A stretch of 42,735 bases of DNA, from the NCBI GenBank assembly GCA_031262835.1, contig JAISGY010000041.1:1-42735 (forward strand), given 5' to 3'. The stretch comes from Ruminococcus sp. Its GTDB lineage: Bacteria > Bacillota > Clostridia > Oscillospirales > Ruminococcaceae. Numbering within the stretch: position 1 is the stretch's first letter; each line of letters starts with the position of its first letter. Position numbers and translations under genes: made by a program. Positions 17,840 to 25,224 of the stretch are shown piece by piece. The notes below the pieces were generated by a model. It saw only the letters and a list, made by a program, of their open reading frames with translations. It searched no databases and was not told where the DNA came from.

Positions 17840-18193
17840 TTATTCGGCAGTTTCAGGGGTTGTAGCGGGCTTTACGGGCTTGCTGTATTTTTCGGGAACG
17901 ACGGGGAAAACGGTTACCATGTAGCGCATAACGCCTTCGGTAATCTTTAAGATACGTTCAAGCTCGATGGGGAATGTGGGCTTTGCTTCAAAGGTATAGA
18001 GCATATAGTAGCCTTCCCTTTGGTCGTCAATCTCGTAAGCGAGACGGCGTTTACCCCATACATCGGCTTTTAAGCCTTCGGAATTGGCGGTTATGAGGTC
18101 TTGAAACTTCTTGTCGAGTTCCTTCGCGCCTTCCTCAGCGTTTCTTAGGGTGTAAACCACCATCGCCTCGTATTTTTCGGTTATCTTTGCCAT
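17840..18193 (-). CDS. rpsF: 30S ribosomal protein S6
   Basis: A 117-aa 30S platform protein that forms a dimer with S18. The fold signature is clear (YEAMVVYTLRNAEEGAKEL, then KRRLAYEIDDQREGYYMLY), with a short proline-rich tail. First gene of rpsF-ssb-rpsR, with an AAGGAGG site and its own promoter at 18283-18311. The leader may be bound by S6:S18 for autoregulation, as known in many bacteria. Confidence 0.97.
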   Translation of the reverse strand: MAKITEKYEAMVVYTLRNAEEGAKELDKKFQDLITANSEGLKADVWGKRRLAYEIDDQREGYYMLYTFEAKPTFPIELERILKITEGVMRYMVTVFPVVPEKYSKPVKPATTPETAE

Positions 18194-18276
18194 TTTTTAG
18201 CACCTCCTTATGGATTACGCGCCTATTATATAGTAGGCGCAAGGATGAAAGCCGCACAATATTGTTACGGCGAACG
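18194..18276 (-). promoter_or_regulatory. rpsF leader with two hairpins
   Basis: The 5' UTR holds a GCCG...CGGC hairpin (18251-18271) presenting CCGUA, and a 7-bp hairpin GCGCCTA/TAGGCGC (18219-18240) just before the ribosome site. The CCG-bearing hairpin is reminiscent of the S6:S18 leader motif of other bacteria, but the match to that consensus was not tested. Confidence 0.45.
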
Positions 18277-18282
18277 CATATT

Positions 18283-18311
18283 ATTATACCACGGAATTTG
18301 CCGGTTGTCAA
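18283..18311 (-). promoter_or_regulatory. Promoter of rpsF-ssb-rpsR
   Basis: Minus strand TTGACA (18306-18311), 17-nt spacer, TATAAT (18283-18288), a perfect consensus. Confidence 0.9.
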
Positions 18312-18328
18312 TAGGAAAGTAAAAAAAT

Positions 18329-19060
18329 TTACAAATTGGAGTTCACTTTTGTGTCTGAAGTGAATTTACGCCCGGAACCAATCTCGAAATGAAGCTTTGC
18401 GATACCTATGTCGATACCGAGAGAACCTATAGTTTCGACGTCCTTTGACTGAACGGAAACAGTTCCGTCTTTGTGGTAGATAAAATGAGCGGGCTGGCGA
18501 TTAAAGGCGGAAGGGGCTCTTTGTACCGCCGCCATGCCTTTTAAGAACCAGTCGGGAACGCTCTCCGCTTCGGAGGTATACATATCCGAAACTTTTTTTG
18601 TGCGGGGGTGATATATCATGTGGATAAGGTTTTCGTGGACGGTGTGACGCTTCGGGGAATGACCGACGGTTATTGCGCACTCGACAACTTGGTCGTCGTC
18701 AAGGGTTACGTTAAAATCCCTCGCGGAGAATGTTGCGCCGACCCAACAGGTATTGAGTCCCATTTCGGTGCAGCGAAGCACCAAAAGTTCGCCGTAATAA
18801 CCGAGCTTAATACTGCTTTTCGGGTTATCCTTATTGCGGATTAAGAGGAAATAATCGTTGACGCCGGTGAAGATGCCGTAGCTCTTTGTTACGCCGTTGA
18901 AAGCAACACCGTTGTTGGTTATAAAGCGAATATCGACGCCCGGGACTTTTGAATATTCGGTGACAAGGTCGTGAAGCTTAACTGCATCTTCAAGCGCCAA
19001 GCCCTTACCGTCATAAGCGCGCCTCGAATGACGCACATTTATCGCGCTTTGTATATCCAT
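18329..19060 (-). CDS. Nitroreductase-family protein (TM1586-like)
   Basis: A 243-aa FMN-dependent oxidoreductase-like protein. It opens with the FMN-phosphate motif (AINVRHSRRAYDGKGL) and has the mid-domain GYYGELLVLRCTEMGLNTCWVG of the nitroreductase fold. The C-terminal half (AVQRAPSAFNRQPAHF) looks like a second half-site, as in single-chain nitroreductases of the TM1586 type. A longer reading frame runs upstream to 19324, but that part overlaps the flavodoxin gene in another frame and resembles no protein. The ATG at 19060 has an AGGTGG site at proper distance. It probably works with the flavodoxin-like protein upstream. Substrate unknown. Confidence 0.85.
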   Translation of the reverse strand: MDIQSAINVRHSRRAYDGKGLALEDAVKLHDLVTEYSKVPGVDIRFITNNGVAFNGVTKSYGIFTGVNDYFLLIRNKDNPKSSIKLGYYGELLVLRCTEMGLNTCWVGATFSARDFNVTLDDDQVVECAITVGHSPKRHTVHENLIHMIYHPRTKKVSDMYTSEAESVPDWFLKGMAAVQRAPSAFNRQPAHFIYHKDGTVSVQSKDVETIGSLGIDIGIAKLHFEIGSGRKFTSDTKVNSNL

Positions 19061-19097
19061 AAATCCACCTCGTTTTCGCCTGTAATCGCTTCTTTCG

Positions 19098-19502
19098 CTA
19101 TGATTTAATATCTGTGTAACCGTTAATTTTAATACCCTTGCTTTCGCAGAACGCTTTTGTCGCTTCTCCTGTGGAAGTCTCTCCGCCGGCGGAACATAGG
19201 TAAAGAGAGGCGGAAGAACCCTTCGGAAGCTCTTCAAGCAGTGCATTAAAGGGCGGCGCGGGATGCCCCGCCCAAACGGGCATGAAAATCGAAAAGGTGT
19301 CGTATTTTTTAAGATCGCCGCCAATATTAATCGGAACGGACTTCCTGCTCATCGCCTTGGGGCAGCCCGCAAGGAAGGTCATAAGCTTGCCGTACGGCTT
19401 CTTCATCGTAACTTCAATCAGGTCCGTACCCGAAGCCTTCGCGGATTCCTCCGCCTTCCCCCGCGTATTCCCGGAATAGGAATAATAGACCGTTGCTGTC
19501 AT
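19098..19502 (-). CDS. Flavodoxin-like protein
   Basis: A 134-aa cytoplasmic electron carrier or flavoprotein. The FMN phosphate loop is YYSYSGNTRGKAEE near the N-terminus. The 50s- and 90s-loop regions (FMPVWAGHPAPPFNALLEEL and LCSAGGETSTGEATKAF) fit the flavodoxin fold. The ATG at 19502 is chosen over an in-frame GTG at 19511, which overlaps the GGAG ribosome site. It is 37 nt upstream of the nitroreductase gene and probably co-transcribed, a pairing that suggests electron delivery, though the partner reaction is unknown. Confidence 0.85.
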   Translation of the reverse strand: MTATVYYSYSGNTRGKAEESAKASGTDLIEVTMKKPYGKLMTFLAGCPKAMSRKSVPINIGGDLKKYDTFSIFMPVWAGHPAPPFNALLEELPKGSSASLYLCSAGGETSTGEATKAFCESKGIKINGYTDIKS

Positions 19503-19520
19503 GAAATACACTCCATTGCT

Positions 19521-20711
19521 TTATTCTTTCGCCGACATTATTGCTTCAAGAGCCTCTTTGTCGAAAACGGTTGCATTTGTCCTGTCCATGAGCCCGAAGT
19601 TCTCTGTGCCCTTGCCGAATTGACCGTTATCCCACCATACCGGCGTGATGCCGTTTTCGTAGTAAGCCTTTGTAACGTAGCGGATATAGTCGAAACGCTC
19701 GGGGTTGTCACTCCGCACCGCCCCGTATTCTCCCATTATTACAGGCACGCCCTTGTCGACAAAGCCCGTCTTAAGTGTCTTTACGCGGTTATCGACTTCC
19801 GCCTTGTCCGCGTCCGAACCCCATGAACCTCTTCCCTCTCCGCCGAAAGACCAAGGGTCGTAGCAGTGGACTTCAAGCATCTGACGTCCCTCTATGGTGT
19901 CTGTCGGGAGGATATAGCGGGGGGTTGCGGCGGTTATGGTGTTGTAGGTCGGGGTGATTAAAATCCGCTCGGCGTTGTTGCCGCCTGTTGCACGAACGGT
20001 CGTCACAAACGCTTGATTCAAGCGGTTTGTTATATCATCGTAGTCCTGCGGATAGGTCCAGCTGTAGCCTTCGTGGAACTCGTTCATTCCCGCGAAGAGG
20101 ACGTTCCCGCCGCAATCTTCAAAGTAATTCGCAATCTGTGTCCAGAGGGTTTCAAAAGTCTTAACCATCTTTTCGCGCTCTTCACCCTCGAAAATCGGGC
20201 GAAGCCAGCCGTTTTCCTGTTGTCCGTCGTGGTGAATATTAATAATCGCGTAGAGGTCGTTGTCGGTTGCGTAGCCCACAACCTCTTTTACCCTCTTAAG
20301 CCACGCTTCGTCAATCTTGCCGTTTGCGTCGAAATGGTTGATGTAGGTTACGGGGATTCGGATTGTGTCGAAACCGGCATCCTTCACTGCTTTTACAAGC
20401 TCGGGGGTGGTTTTCGGGTTGCCCCAAGAACTTTCCGCGTCAAGCCCCAATTTCTGACTGTCAACGCTGTCGAAGGCGTTCCCCAAGTTCCAGCCGAGCC
20501 CCAGTTTCGCCGCCGTGTCTACCGCCGACTCGAAGGGGTAAGCCTCTTCAGGTGCCGCCGTGGTCACCGTCGTTGTAGTTGCCGAAGTTGTTGCCGCCGT
20601 AGTGGTTACCGCCGTTGTGGTTTCTGTCACGCCGCTTACATTTGTACCGCAAGCACCGAGTATTCCGATTGCAAGGATTGAAGTTAAAAGTTTGGAGAAG
20701 ATTTTTTTCAT
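19521..20711 (-). CDS. GH5 endoglucanase, lipoprotein
   Basis: A 396-aa glycoside hydrolase family 5 enzyme, probably an endo-beta-1,4-glucanase. A lipoprotein signal (residues 1-20, lipobox LGAC, Cys21) and a Thr/Ala-rich linker (~28-54) place the catalytic domain outside, tethered to the membrane. GH5 motifs are LGWNLGNAFD (72-81), INIHHDG (158-163), the acid Glu211 in AGMNEFHEG and the nucleophile Glu328 in MGEYGAV. It is a close paralogue of the next gene, 19 nt upstream. That gap contains two tandem copies of GGTATAATAT (20710-20730), and no clear ribosome site is seen, so either translation is weak or the repeat is a promoter relic. Confidence 0.93.
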   Translation of the reverse strand: MKKIFSKLLTSILAIGILGACGTNVSGVTETTTAVTTTAATTSATTTTVTTAAPEEAYPFESAVDTAAKLGLGWNLGNAFDSVDSQKLGLDAESSWGNPKTTPELVKAVKDAGFDTIRIPVTYINHFDANGKIDEAWLKRVKEVVGYATDNDLYAIINIHHDGQQENGWLRPIFEGEEREKMVKTFETLWTQIANYFEDCGGNVLFAGMNEFHEGYSWTYPQDYDDITNRLNQAFVTTVRATGGNNAERILITPTYNTITAATPRYILPTDTIEGRQMLEVHCYDPWSFGGEGRGSWGSDADKAEVDNRVKTLKTGFVDKGVPVIMGEYGAVRSDNPERFDYIRYVTKAYYENGITPVWWDNGQFGKGTENFGLMDRTNATVFDKEALEAIMSAKE

Positions 20712-20730
20712 ATTATACCAATATTATACC

Positions 20731-21699
20731 CTATTTAAGGGAGTTCATAATAGCTTTCAGCGAGTTTTCATCAAATTTTTCGGTCTTTCGGTCAAGTATT
20801 TCAAAGATGCCGCCGTCGTCCCAATAAAAGGGAACAATGCCTCTGTCCATCGCCGCTTTTGTCGTATATTCAATGTGCTTAAGCCTTGATTCGCTGTCAG
20901 CCTTTGTTACAACGCCATACTCCCCTAAAATCACGGGAATACCCTTCTTGATAAACTTTTCCACAAGAAGGTCGAACCGCTCGTCAACATCAGCCTTGTC
21001 GGCGTCTGTCCCCCAAGTGCCCTTGCCCTCCCCCGCGAAAGACCACGGGTCGTAGGAATGTACCTCAACGATAAGCGCGTCTTTCGCGCTGTCCCTCGGC
21101 AACTTCATCTTTAGGGCGAACGCTGTTTGGGTGTTGTAAGAAGGTACTATTAAAATGCGGTCGGGGTTAGTCGCTCGAACTGTATCGACAAAGAGCTGAT
21201 TGAGCTCGTCGGTAATAGCGAGCCACTCTTCCGACGGGTCATTATAACCGACATGAAACTCGTTCATGCCCTCAAACAAGAGTTTTTTGTCGTAACCGCT
21301 AAATTCCGCCGCAATCTGCTTCCAAAGTGCCGCAAAACGCCTGTACATCTCTTCCCGGTCAGCAGTGTCGGGGCGAAGCCACTCCTCGCCGTTGCCATCG
21401 TGGTGAATGTTAATTATCGCGTACATACCCTCGTCAAGAACGTATGCCACTACTTCTTTCACGCGGGAAAACCATTCTTTATCTATAGTATATGACTCGT
21501 CTGTATGTGTAATCCATGTTATCGGTATACGTACAGCATTAAACCCGGCGTTTTTTACAGCGTGTATAAGGCTCGCGGTTGCCTTAGGGTTGTACCAAGA
21601 CGTTTCGGATAAAAGCCCTTTTACGTCGTGGTTATAAGCATCGAGGGTGTTGCCTAAGTTCCAACCGATTTTCATACCGGCGTCTTTGCCGTTAATCAT
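20731..21699 (-). CDS. GH5 glucanase without signal peptide
   Basis: A 322-aa GH5 catalytic domain with all key residues: GWNLGNTLD (12-20), INIHHDG, acid Glu147 in EGMNEFHVG and nucleophile Glu260 in LGEYGVV. It aligns with the downstream lipoprotein GH5 over the full catalytic domain, so the two are tandem duplicates. It begins directly at the catalytic domain, with no signal peptide or linker. Its ATG overlaps the CheW-CZB stop by 8 nt, so it is translationally coupled. It is either cytosolic and acts on imported oligosaccharides, or has lost its export signal by fusion of the duplicate to the CheW gene. No secretion route is visible. Confidence 0.88.
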   Translation of the reverse strand: MINGKDAGMKIGWNLGNTLDAYNHDVKGLLSETSWYNPKATASLIHAVKNAGFNAVRIPITWITHTDESYTIDKEWFSRVKEVVAYVLDEGMYAIINIHHDGNGEEWLRPDTADREEMYRRFAALWKQIAAEFSGYDKKLLFEGMNEFHVGYNDPSEEWLAITDELNQLFVDTVRATNPDRILIVPSYNTQTAFALKMKLPRDSAKDALIVEVHSYDPWSFAGEGKGTWGTDADKADVDERFDLLVEKFIKKGIPVILGEYGVVTKADSESRLKHIEYTTKAAMDRGIVPFYWDDGGIFEILDRKTEKFDENSLKAIMNSLK

Positions 21700-22543
21700 T
21701 TATAGTTGCCGCCTGCTTGATAAGTAATTCTTCATCAATTATAAGTATCTCTTTATCGGTCTTGTCGGATTTTGCTACGCCGCAAAAGAGCTTCGACTGA
21801 TAGACGGAGTTGAGGTTCTTGCTGTCCTTAACGGGTTCGATTGTGCCGACACCTAAAACCTCGTCAACGAGTATACCGAGGCGGTCTTCCCCGTCGGCTA
21901 AGTTGATAATTGTCTCGCGGAAACGTCTGCGGTATGAAAATTCCGCTTCGGCGAGTGTTTCGGAGTAGATTCGGAAATCTTCGCGCGCGTCTTCAATAAG
22001 AGCAACGCCCTCTTCATGCTTGGTCTTGCGGGGGTCAAGATAGTCCTCCGACATTATCGAATACATCTTCGCCGGGAGTGCGTGGAGGGATTTATGAGCG
22101 GCATCGGCTTTCATGAGCGTCTCATAAACCTTGTCCTTTTTATGGAACTTCTTGTCAAGCCAAAGCGTGTACTCACACTTCACCGCATCGTCGGCAACCT
22201 TAAAATCAGGCTCGCCGCCGCGGTTAAACGCATCTTCAACCGCCTTAAGACGCTCTCTGTGCGAAGCGATAAAATGCTCGGCGTCTGCTTCAAAAGCAGC
22301 CATCTCCTCGTCAATAGAGAGAAGCTTAAACTGTTTCCGCATATCGAGAAGAGGGAAAACGTTCCCGCGGACATTAAGCATCCCGATATACTTCGCCGGT
22401 GAATCGGGAATCGGGGTTATCTCGTCCGGGCGGGTCGTTATACCGTCGATATATTTGCTGTTTATCGCATAGGCATTTCCGCAAAGAAGAAACGTGAGCC
22501 ACGGCAGAGAATTTTTGTCAATTTGTAAAGCTTCCTCGTTCAT
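21692..22543 (-). CDS. CheW-like protein with inserted CZB-type domain
   Basis: A 283-aa protein. The CheW fold, which couples chemoreceptors to CheA, is split. The first part is residues 13-75 (WLTFLLCGNAYAINSKYIDG; GMLNVRGNVFPLLDMRKQF) and the second is ~208-276 (TIINLADGEDRLGILVDEVLG; LFCGVAKSDKTDKEILIIDEE). Between them is a ~125-residue helical insert with the CZB zinc-binding pattern: His90/His95, Cys123-x4-Trp128, and His150-x3-His154. CZB domains bind zinc and sense it or oxidants such as HOCl. No CheA or receptor gene is nearby; a lone HPt gene lies 2 kb upstream. CheW is firm; CZB rests on the spaced motif. Confidence 0.8.
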   Translation of the reverse strand: MNEEALQIDKNSLPWLTFLLCGNAYAINSKYIDGITTRPDEITPIPDSPAKYIGMLNVRGNVFPLLDMRKQFKLLSIDEEMAAFEADAEHFIASHRERLKAVEDAFNRGGEPDFKVADDAVKCEYTLWLDKKFHKKDKVYETLMKADAAHKSLHALPAKMYSIMSEDYLDPRKTKHEEGVALIEDAREDFRIYSETLAEAEFSYRRRFRETIINLADGEDRLGILVDEVLGVGTIEPVKDSKNLNSVYQSKLFCGVAKSDKTDKEILIIDEELLIKQAATIND

Positions 22544-22605
22544 ATAAACACCTCAAGGATATATATAAAATTTTTGATACAAATAATTGCAAACTTTCAC
22601 TATAC

Positions 22606-22634
22606 ATTGTAACATAATTAAAGCCTTATTGCAA
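22606..22634 (-). promoter_or_regulatory. Promoter of CheW-CZB/GH5 operon
   Basis: Minus strand TTGCAA (22629-22634), 17-nt spacer, TACAAT (22606-22611). Matches sigma-A, not the sigma-D consensus typical of chemotaxis genes. Confidence 0.65.
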
Positions 22635-22692
22635 GTGTTATAATGAAATTTTTTGATATTTTTTTAATTAATTTGTCTATTAAGCAAAACAT

Positions 22693-22721
22693 AACGCCCT
22701 AACTGTTTGTGATAGGGCGTT
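22693..22721 (-). terminator. Hairpin after the JAMM/50-aa pair
   Basis: A 9-bp perfect stem AACGCCCTA/TAGGGCGTT (22693-22701 and 22713-22721). On the minus strand it is followed by ATGTTTTGC, a weak U-tract. Confidence 0.6.
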
Positions 22722-22728
22722 TGTAGGG

Positions 22729-22881
22729 TTATGCGCTTACCTTTTTTCTTGATTCGCGGATAATATCGCGCTCTTTTCGCATCTGCGCCGCAAGTTCTTC
22801 CGCTATCCGCTCGACTTCTTCGTCCGGCATATTCATGATGTAGTCGGGAATAACGTGGGAATCATCTTCAATCCATGTCAT
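22729..22881 (-). CDS. 50-aa acidic protein coupled to JAMM-like gene
   Basis: A 50-residue protein (MTWIEDDSHVIPDYIMNMPD at the N-terminus, then a predicted charged helix, DEEVERIAEELAAQMRKERD). It resembles nothing I recognise. Its ATG overlaps the upstream stop as ATGA and has a GGAGG site 9 nt upstream, so it is a real, translationally coupled gene. Size, charge and coupling suit an antitoxin or a binding partner of the upstream protein. Confidence 0.65.
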   Translation of the reverse strand: MTWIEDDSHVIPDYIMNMPDEEVERIAEELAAQMRKERDIIRESRKKVSA

Positions 22882-23486
22882 GTTCTTAATACCTCCTCAA
22901 ATGTAATTTCTGAATCTCGTGCAAATTGTTCAATTGCCATAATTTGCGCTTCGAGCTCTGCGTAACCTCTGCTGATATATTTTTTCCATACAAAATCGTA
23001 CATATAATCGCTGATTTTCTGATGCGACGAATACCTAAATAAACGTCCGTCATGTGTGGCAACAAACCCCATTGAATATCCACGTAAATACGCCGAGTTA
23101 AAGTCACCCACACTCGGTGCAGAACTATTGGGGTGATTATGGATAACAATAATATTATTATACCCTTTGAGCTTACGAAGTATGTTACCGCCGTATGTAA
23201 CTTTAAGCTCGTGTTCTTTCCCGGTCAGTGCCGGGATTTTTCCCATGCTGTTAAATTTTGCAATAACTTCTCCTGTTTCGCCGTCAATCCACCACATACT
23301 CTCATACGTGCTCCCGGAGCGGTCATAAAGTATTTCTTTTGCACATTCATATAGCGTCTTATTTACCTTCGGATTGTCTGTAGCGTTATCGAATTTTCGC
23401 CGATACTCATTGCTGTTAATTATTACTTTATTTATCTGAACAGCTTTATCTATACCTTTATGGCTAAGCTCGTCTTCTAAAAGCAC
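22878..23486 (-). CDS. JAMM/MPN-like putative metalloprotease
   Basis: A 202-aa protein with a JAMM-type zinc motif: His116-Asn-His118-Pro, then Ser125 and Asp128 (IHNHPNSSAPSVGDF), close to the HNHP...S..D of RadC and JAB peptidases but one residue shorter between His118 and Ser125. A glutamate in GETGEVIAKF (~70-74) could serve as the catalytic acid. The segment MGFVATHDGRLFRYSS resembles the strand after the motif in such domains. GTG start at 23486, with a GGCGGTGA site and only ~13 nt of leader. A 50-aa gene is coupled downstream. It may be a stand-alone form of a domain otherwise seen in RadC and polymorphic-toxin proteins. Target unknown. Confidence 0.6.
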   Translation of the reverse strand: MLLEDELSHKGIDKAVQINKVIINSNEYRRKFDNATDNPKVNKTLYECAKEILYDRSGSTYESMWWIDGETGEVIAKFNSMGKIPALTGKEHELKVTYGGNILRKLKGYNNIIVIHNHPNSSAPSVGDFNSAYLRGYSMGFVATHDGRLFRYSSHQKISDYMYDFVWKKYISRGYAELEAQIMAIEQFARDSEITFEEVLRT

Positions 23487-23505
23487 ATTTTCACCGCCCG
23501 ATTAT

Positions 23506-23534
23506 ATTATATATGATGAAAATGCATTTGTCAA
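23506..23534 (-). promoter_or_regulatory. Promoter of the JAMM-like gene
   Basis: Minus strand TTGACA (23529-23534), 17-nt spacer, TATAAT (23506-23511), a perfect consensus placed so close to the gene that the leader is only about 13 nt. Confidence 0.85.
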
Positions 23535-23540
23535 CGGTTT

Positions 23541-23572
23541 TAAATAAAAATGCCCCCGCTAAGCAGAGGCAT
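23541..23572 (-). terminator. Intrinsic terminator after SDR gene
   Basis: A 10-bp stem with G-U pairs (ATGCCTCTGC/GCGGGGGCAT on the minus strand, 23550-23559 and 23563-23572) followed by TTTTTATTT (23541-23549). Confidence 0.85.
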
Positions 23573-23580
23573 ATATGTAA

Positions 23581-24525
23581 CTATTTCGTATTCGACAGCT
23601 TCCATCTGAACGGGGCGATGCGCTGGGCTTTGGTGTTGTCGTAGCTGATATTTGAACAGATTATGCCGATGTCGTTATAGCGGTAATCGGATTTTGAGGT
23701 CTTACCGGCGAACGCCATTGCCGCTTTTACCGCGTCTGTGCCGTAGTTGCGCTGAACTACCGCGCCGACCTTTGAGTTAATCTTTAAGAATTCGAGCATA
23801 TCCTTAGCAAGAAGCGGTTTTGTATCACAGATGTTATAGATACCGGTGTAGTTAGCCATTCCGTTAGCACCCGCAAGAACCCCGAGAATGAAATCGCAAA
23901 GGTTATAGAGGCTGCAAAAAGAGAAGCCGTATTCGCCGTAACCGTAGATGAAGAAGCAGTTGTCCTTCGGGTCCCAAAGCTTGCTGTGGAGGTTATCGAG
24001 GAAGGTTTTGGTGTACATCTGCGGCATACGCATTATTACGCCGTTGGTGTTTGATTTATTAATCGCCTTCGAGAGAATCTTCTCGGAATCCGCCTTAATG
24101 TCCCCGTACATATGTGTAGGTTTAACGTCGGAGGACTCACGGATAGGCTCACGCGTCTTTTGAACCGCGTAAACCATATGCGTCGAAAGAAGAAGTATGT
24201 CCTTATAACGCTCCTTCACTGCAAGGTCGTAGATGAACTTATCACAGCTTGAAGCAAGTTTTATCTCTTCCTTAGTAATCATCGGCGGGAAATCGTTGTC
24301 GCAGGAACAAGCGAGGTGGACGAGGGCGTCGCATTTCGCCTTGCCGAAAATGCCGACAAAAGCCGCTTTATCGTCGGGCGATGCCTGCATAAACGTAAAC
24401 GCAGTGTTAGTTATAGCGGGAGGACGGGTGTCAGTCCCAACCACGGTAAAGCCCTTATTAAGAAGCGTATTGGCAACTTCCGTACCGATAAGTCCGGAAA
24501 CACCGGTAATAAGCACGTTTCTCAT
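23581..24525 (-). CDS. NAD-dependent epimerase/dehydratase (extended SDR)
   Basis: A 314-aa Rossmann-fold sugar-nucleotide-type enzyme. The dinucleotide motif GVSGLIG is at residues 8-14, with an acidic residue after strand 2 (GTDTRPP) that favours NAD. The catalytic Tyr/Lys pair fits MYGDIKADSEKI (YxxxK). The C-terminal half is less conserved and does not show which sugar is used. It is a single gene between its own promoter (24600) and terminator (23541), so there is no pathway context. Confidence 0.85.
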   Translation of the reverse strand: MRNVLITGVSGLIGTEVANTLLNKGFTVVGTDTRPPAITNTAFTFMQASPDDKAAFVGIFGKAKCDALVHLACSCDNDFPPMITKEEIKLASSCDKFIYDLAVKERYKDILLLSTHMVYAVQKTREPIRESSDVKPTHMYGDIKADSEKILSKAINKSNTNGVIMRMPQMYTKTFLDNLHSKLWDPKDNCFFIYGYGEYGFSFCSLYNLCDFILGVLAGANGMANYTGIYNICDTKPLLAKDMLEFLKINSKVGAVVQRNYGTDAVKAAMAFAGKTSKSDYRYNDIGIICSNISYDNTKAQRIAPFRWKLSNTK

Positions 24526-24599
24526 ATGTAATCTCCGATCAGCGTCATTTCTGCTTGAAGCTGAAGTAATAATCTTTTGTTTATAAAGTCACTTTTATA

Positions 24600-24628
24600 A
24601 TTATAGCACAAATGTAAAAACAAATCAA
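24600..24628 (-). promoter_or_regulatory. Promoter of the SDR gene
   Basis: Minus strand TTGATT (24623-24628), 17-nt spacer, TATAAT (24600-24605). The leader is about 70 nt. Confidence 0.75.
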
Positions 24629-24699
24629 GTAAACTTTCTTAAAAAATTTGCTTGAAAAGATGTAATTTTATGCGTCTCACCCTAAAATTCTCAAAAAAT

Positions 24700-25071
24700 T
24701 TACAAATATTGCTCAATAATAGAACTCATTTTCGTATATTCAACAGACAACTTTTCAAAATCGACAGCGAAACACTCGGTGCGTTTTGAACGGACATGGT
24801 TTGTGAAATCGGAAGCAACAGCATAAAGCGCGGTAAGTCCGAGGTTCCCGGCAGTGCCTTTTATTTTATGAACGGCTTCTTCAAGTACCTTTAGGTCACG
24901 TGAATTAACAGCCGCCTTAATTGTTTCAAGGCGCATAGGATCGGGGAAACCGAGCAGGAATTTATTAACAAGCTCTTCGTTGTCCATCATACGGGCAACA
25001 GCGTTTTTAATATCCGCACCGGCTTCTTGAAGCTCTCCAAGCATCGGGTACTTAAAGGTAGTATCAGACAT
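24700..25071 (-). CDS. Stand-alone HPt phosphotransfer protein
   Basis: A 123-aa four-helix histidine phosphotransfer protein. The phosphorylated histidine is His68 in AVHKIKGTAGNLGL, the canonical HKxKG motif. Such proteins shuttle phosphate between hybrid kinases and response regulators. No kinase or regulator is adjacent. The ATG at 25071 is chosen, with a GGGAG site at suitable distance; an in-frame TTG 18 nt upstream overlaps that site. Monocistronic with a consensus promoter. Confidence 0.9.
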   Translation of the reverse strand: MSDTTFKYPMLGELQEAGADIKNAVARMMDNEELVNKFLLGFPDPMRLETIKAAVNSRDLKVLEEAVHKIKGTAGNLGLTALYAVASDFTNHVRSKRTECFAVDFEKLSVEYTKMSSIIEQYL

Positions 25072-25119
25072 GGTGTAAGTCTCCCGCAAACTGAGTAAAC
25101 ATAAAACTTTTCCTCTTTA

Positions 25120-25148
25120 ATTATACCACACCCTAAAGGAGTTGTCAA
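25120..25148 (-). promoter_or_regulatory. Promoter of the HPt gene
   Basis: Minus strand TTGACA (25143-25148), 17-nt spacer, TATAAT (25120-25125), a perfect consensus. Confidence 0.85.
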
Positions 25149-25189
25149 GAACTCTTTTAATATTTTTTATATTTTCATCAAATATGCAC

Positions 25190-25214
25190 AAACGCCCGTT
25201 TTGAGCAGGCGTTT
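25190..25214 (-). terminator. Hairpin after recA
   Basis: A 7-bp stem AAACGCC/GGCGTTT (25190-25196 and 25208-25214) sits 10 nt past the recA stop. The U-tract is poor (TTTGTGCATATTT), so termination may be partial. Confidence 0.5.
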
Positions 25215-25224
25215 GTTGACATTA

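Noticed and set aside
19061-19324. N-terminal extension of the nitroreductase
   Set aside because: It overlaps the flavodoxin gene in another frame, resembles no protein, and a good ribosome site marks the ATG at 19060.
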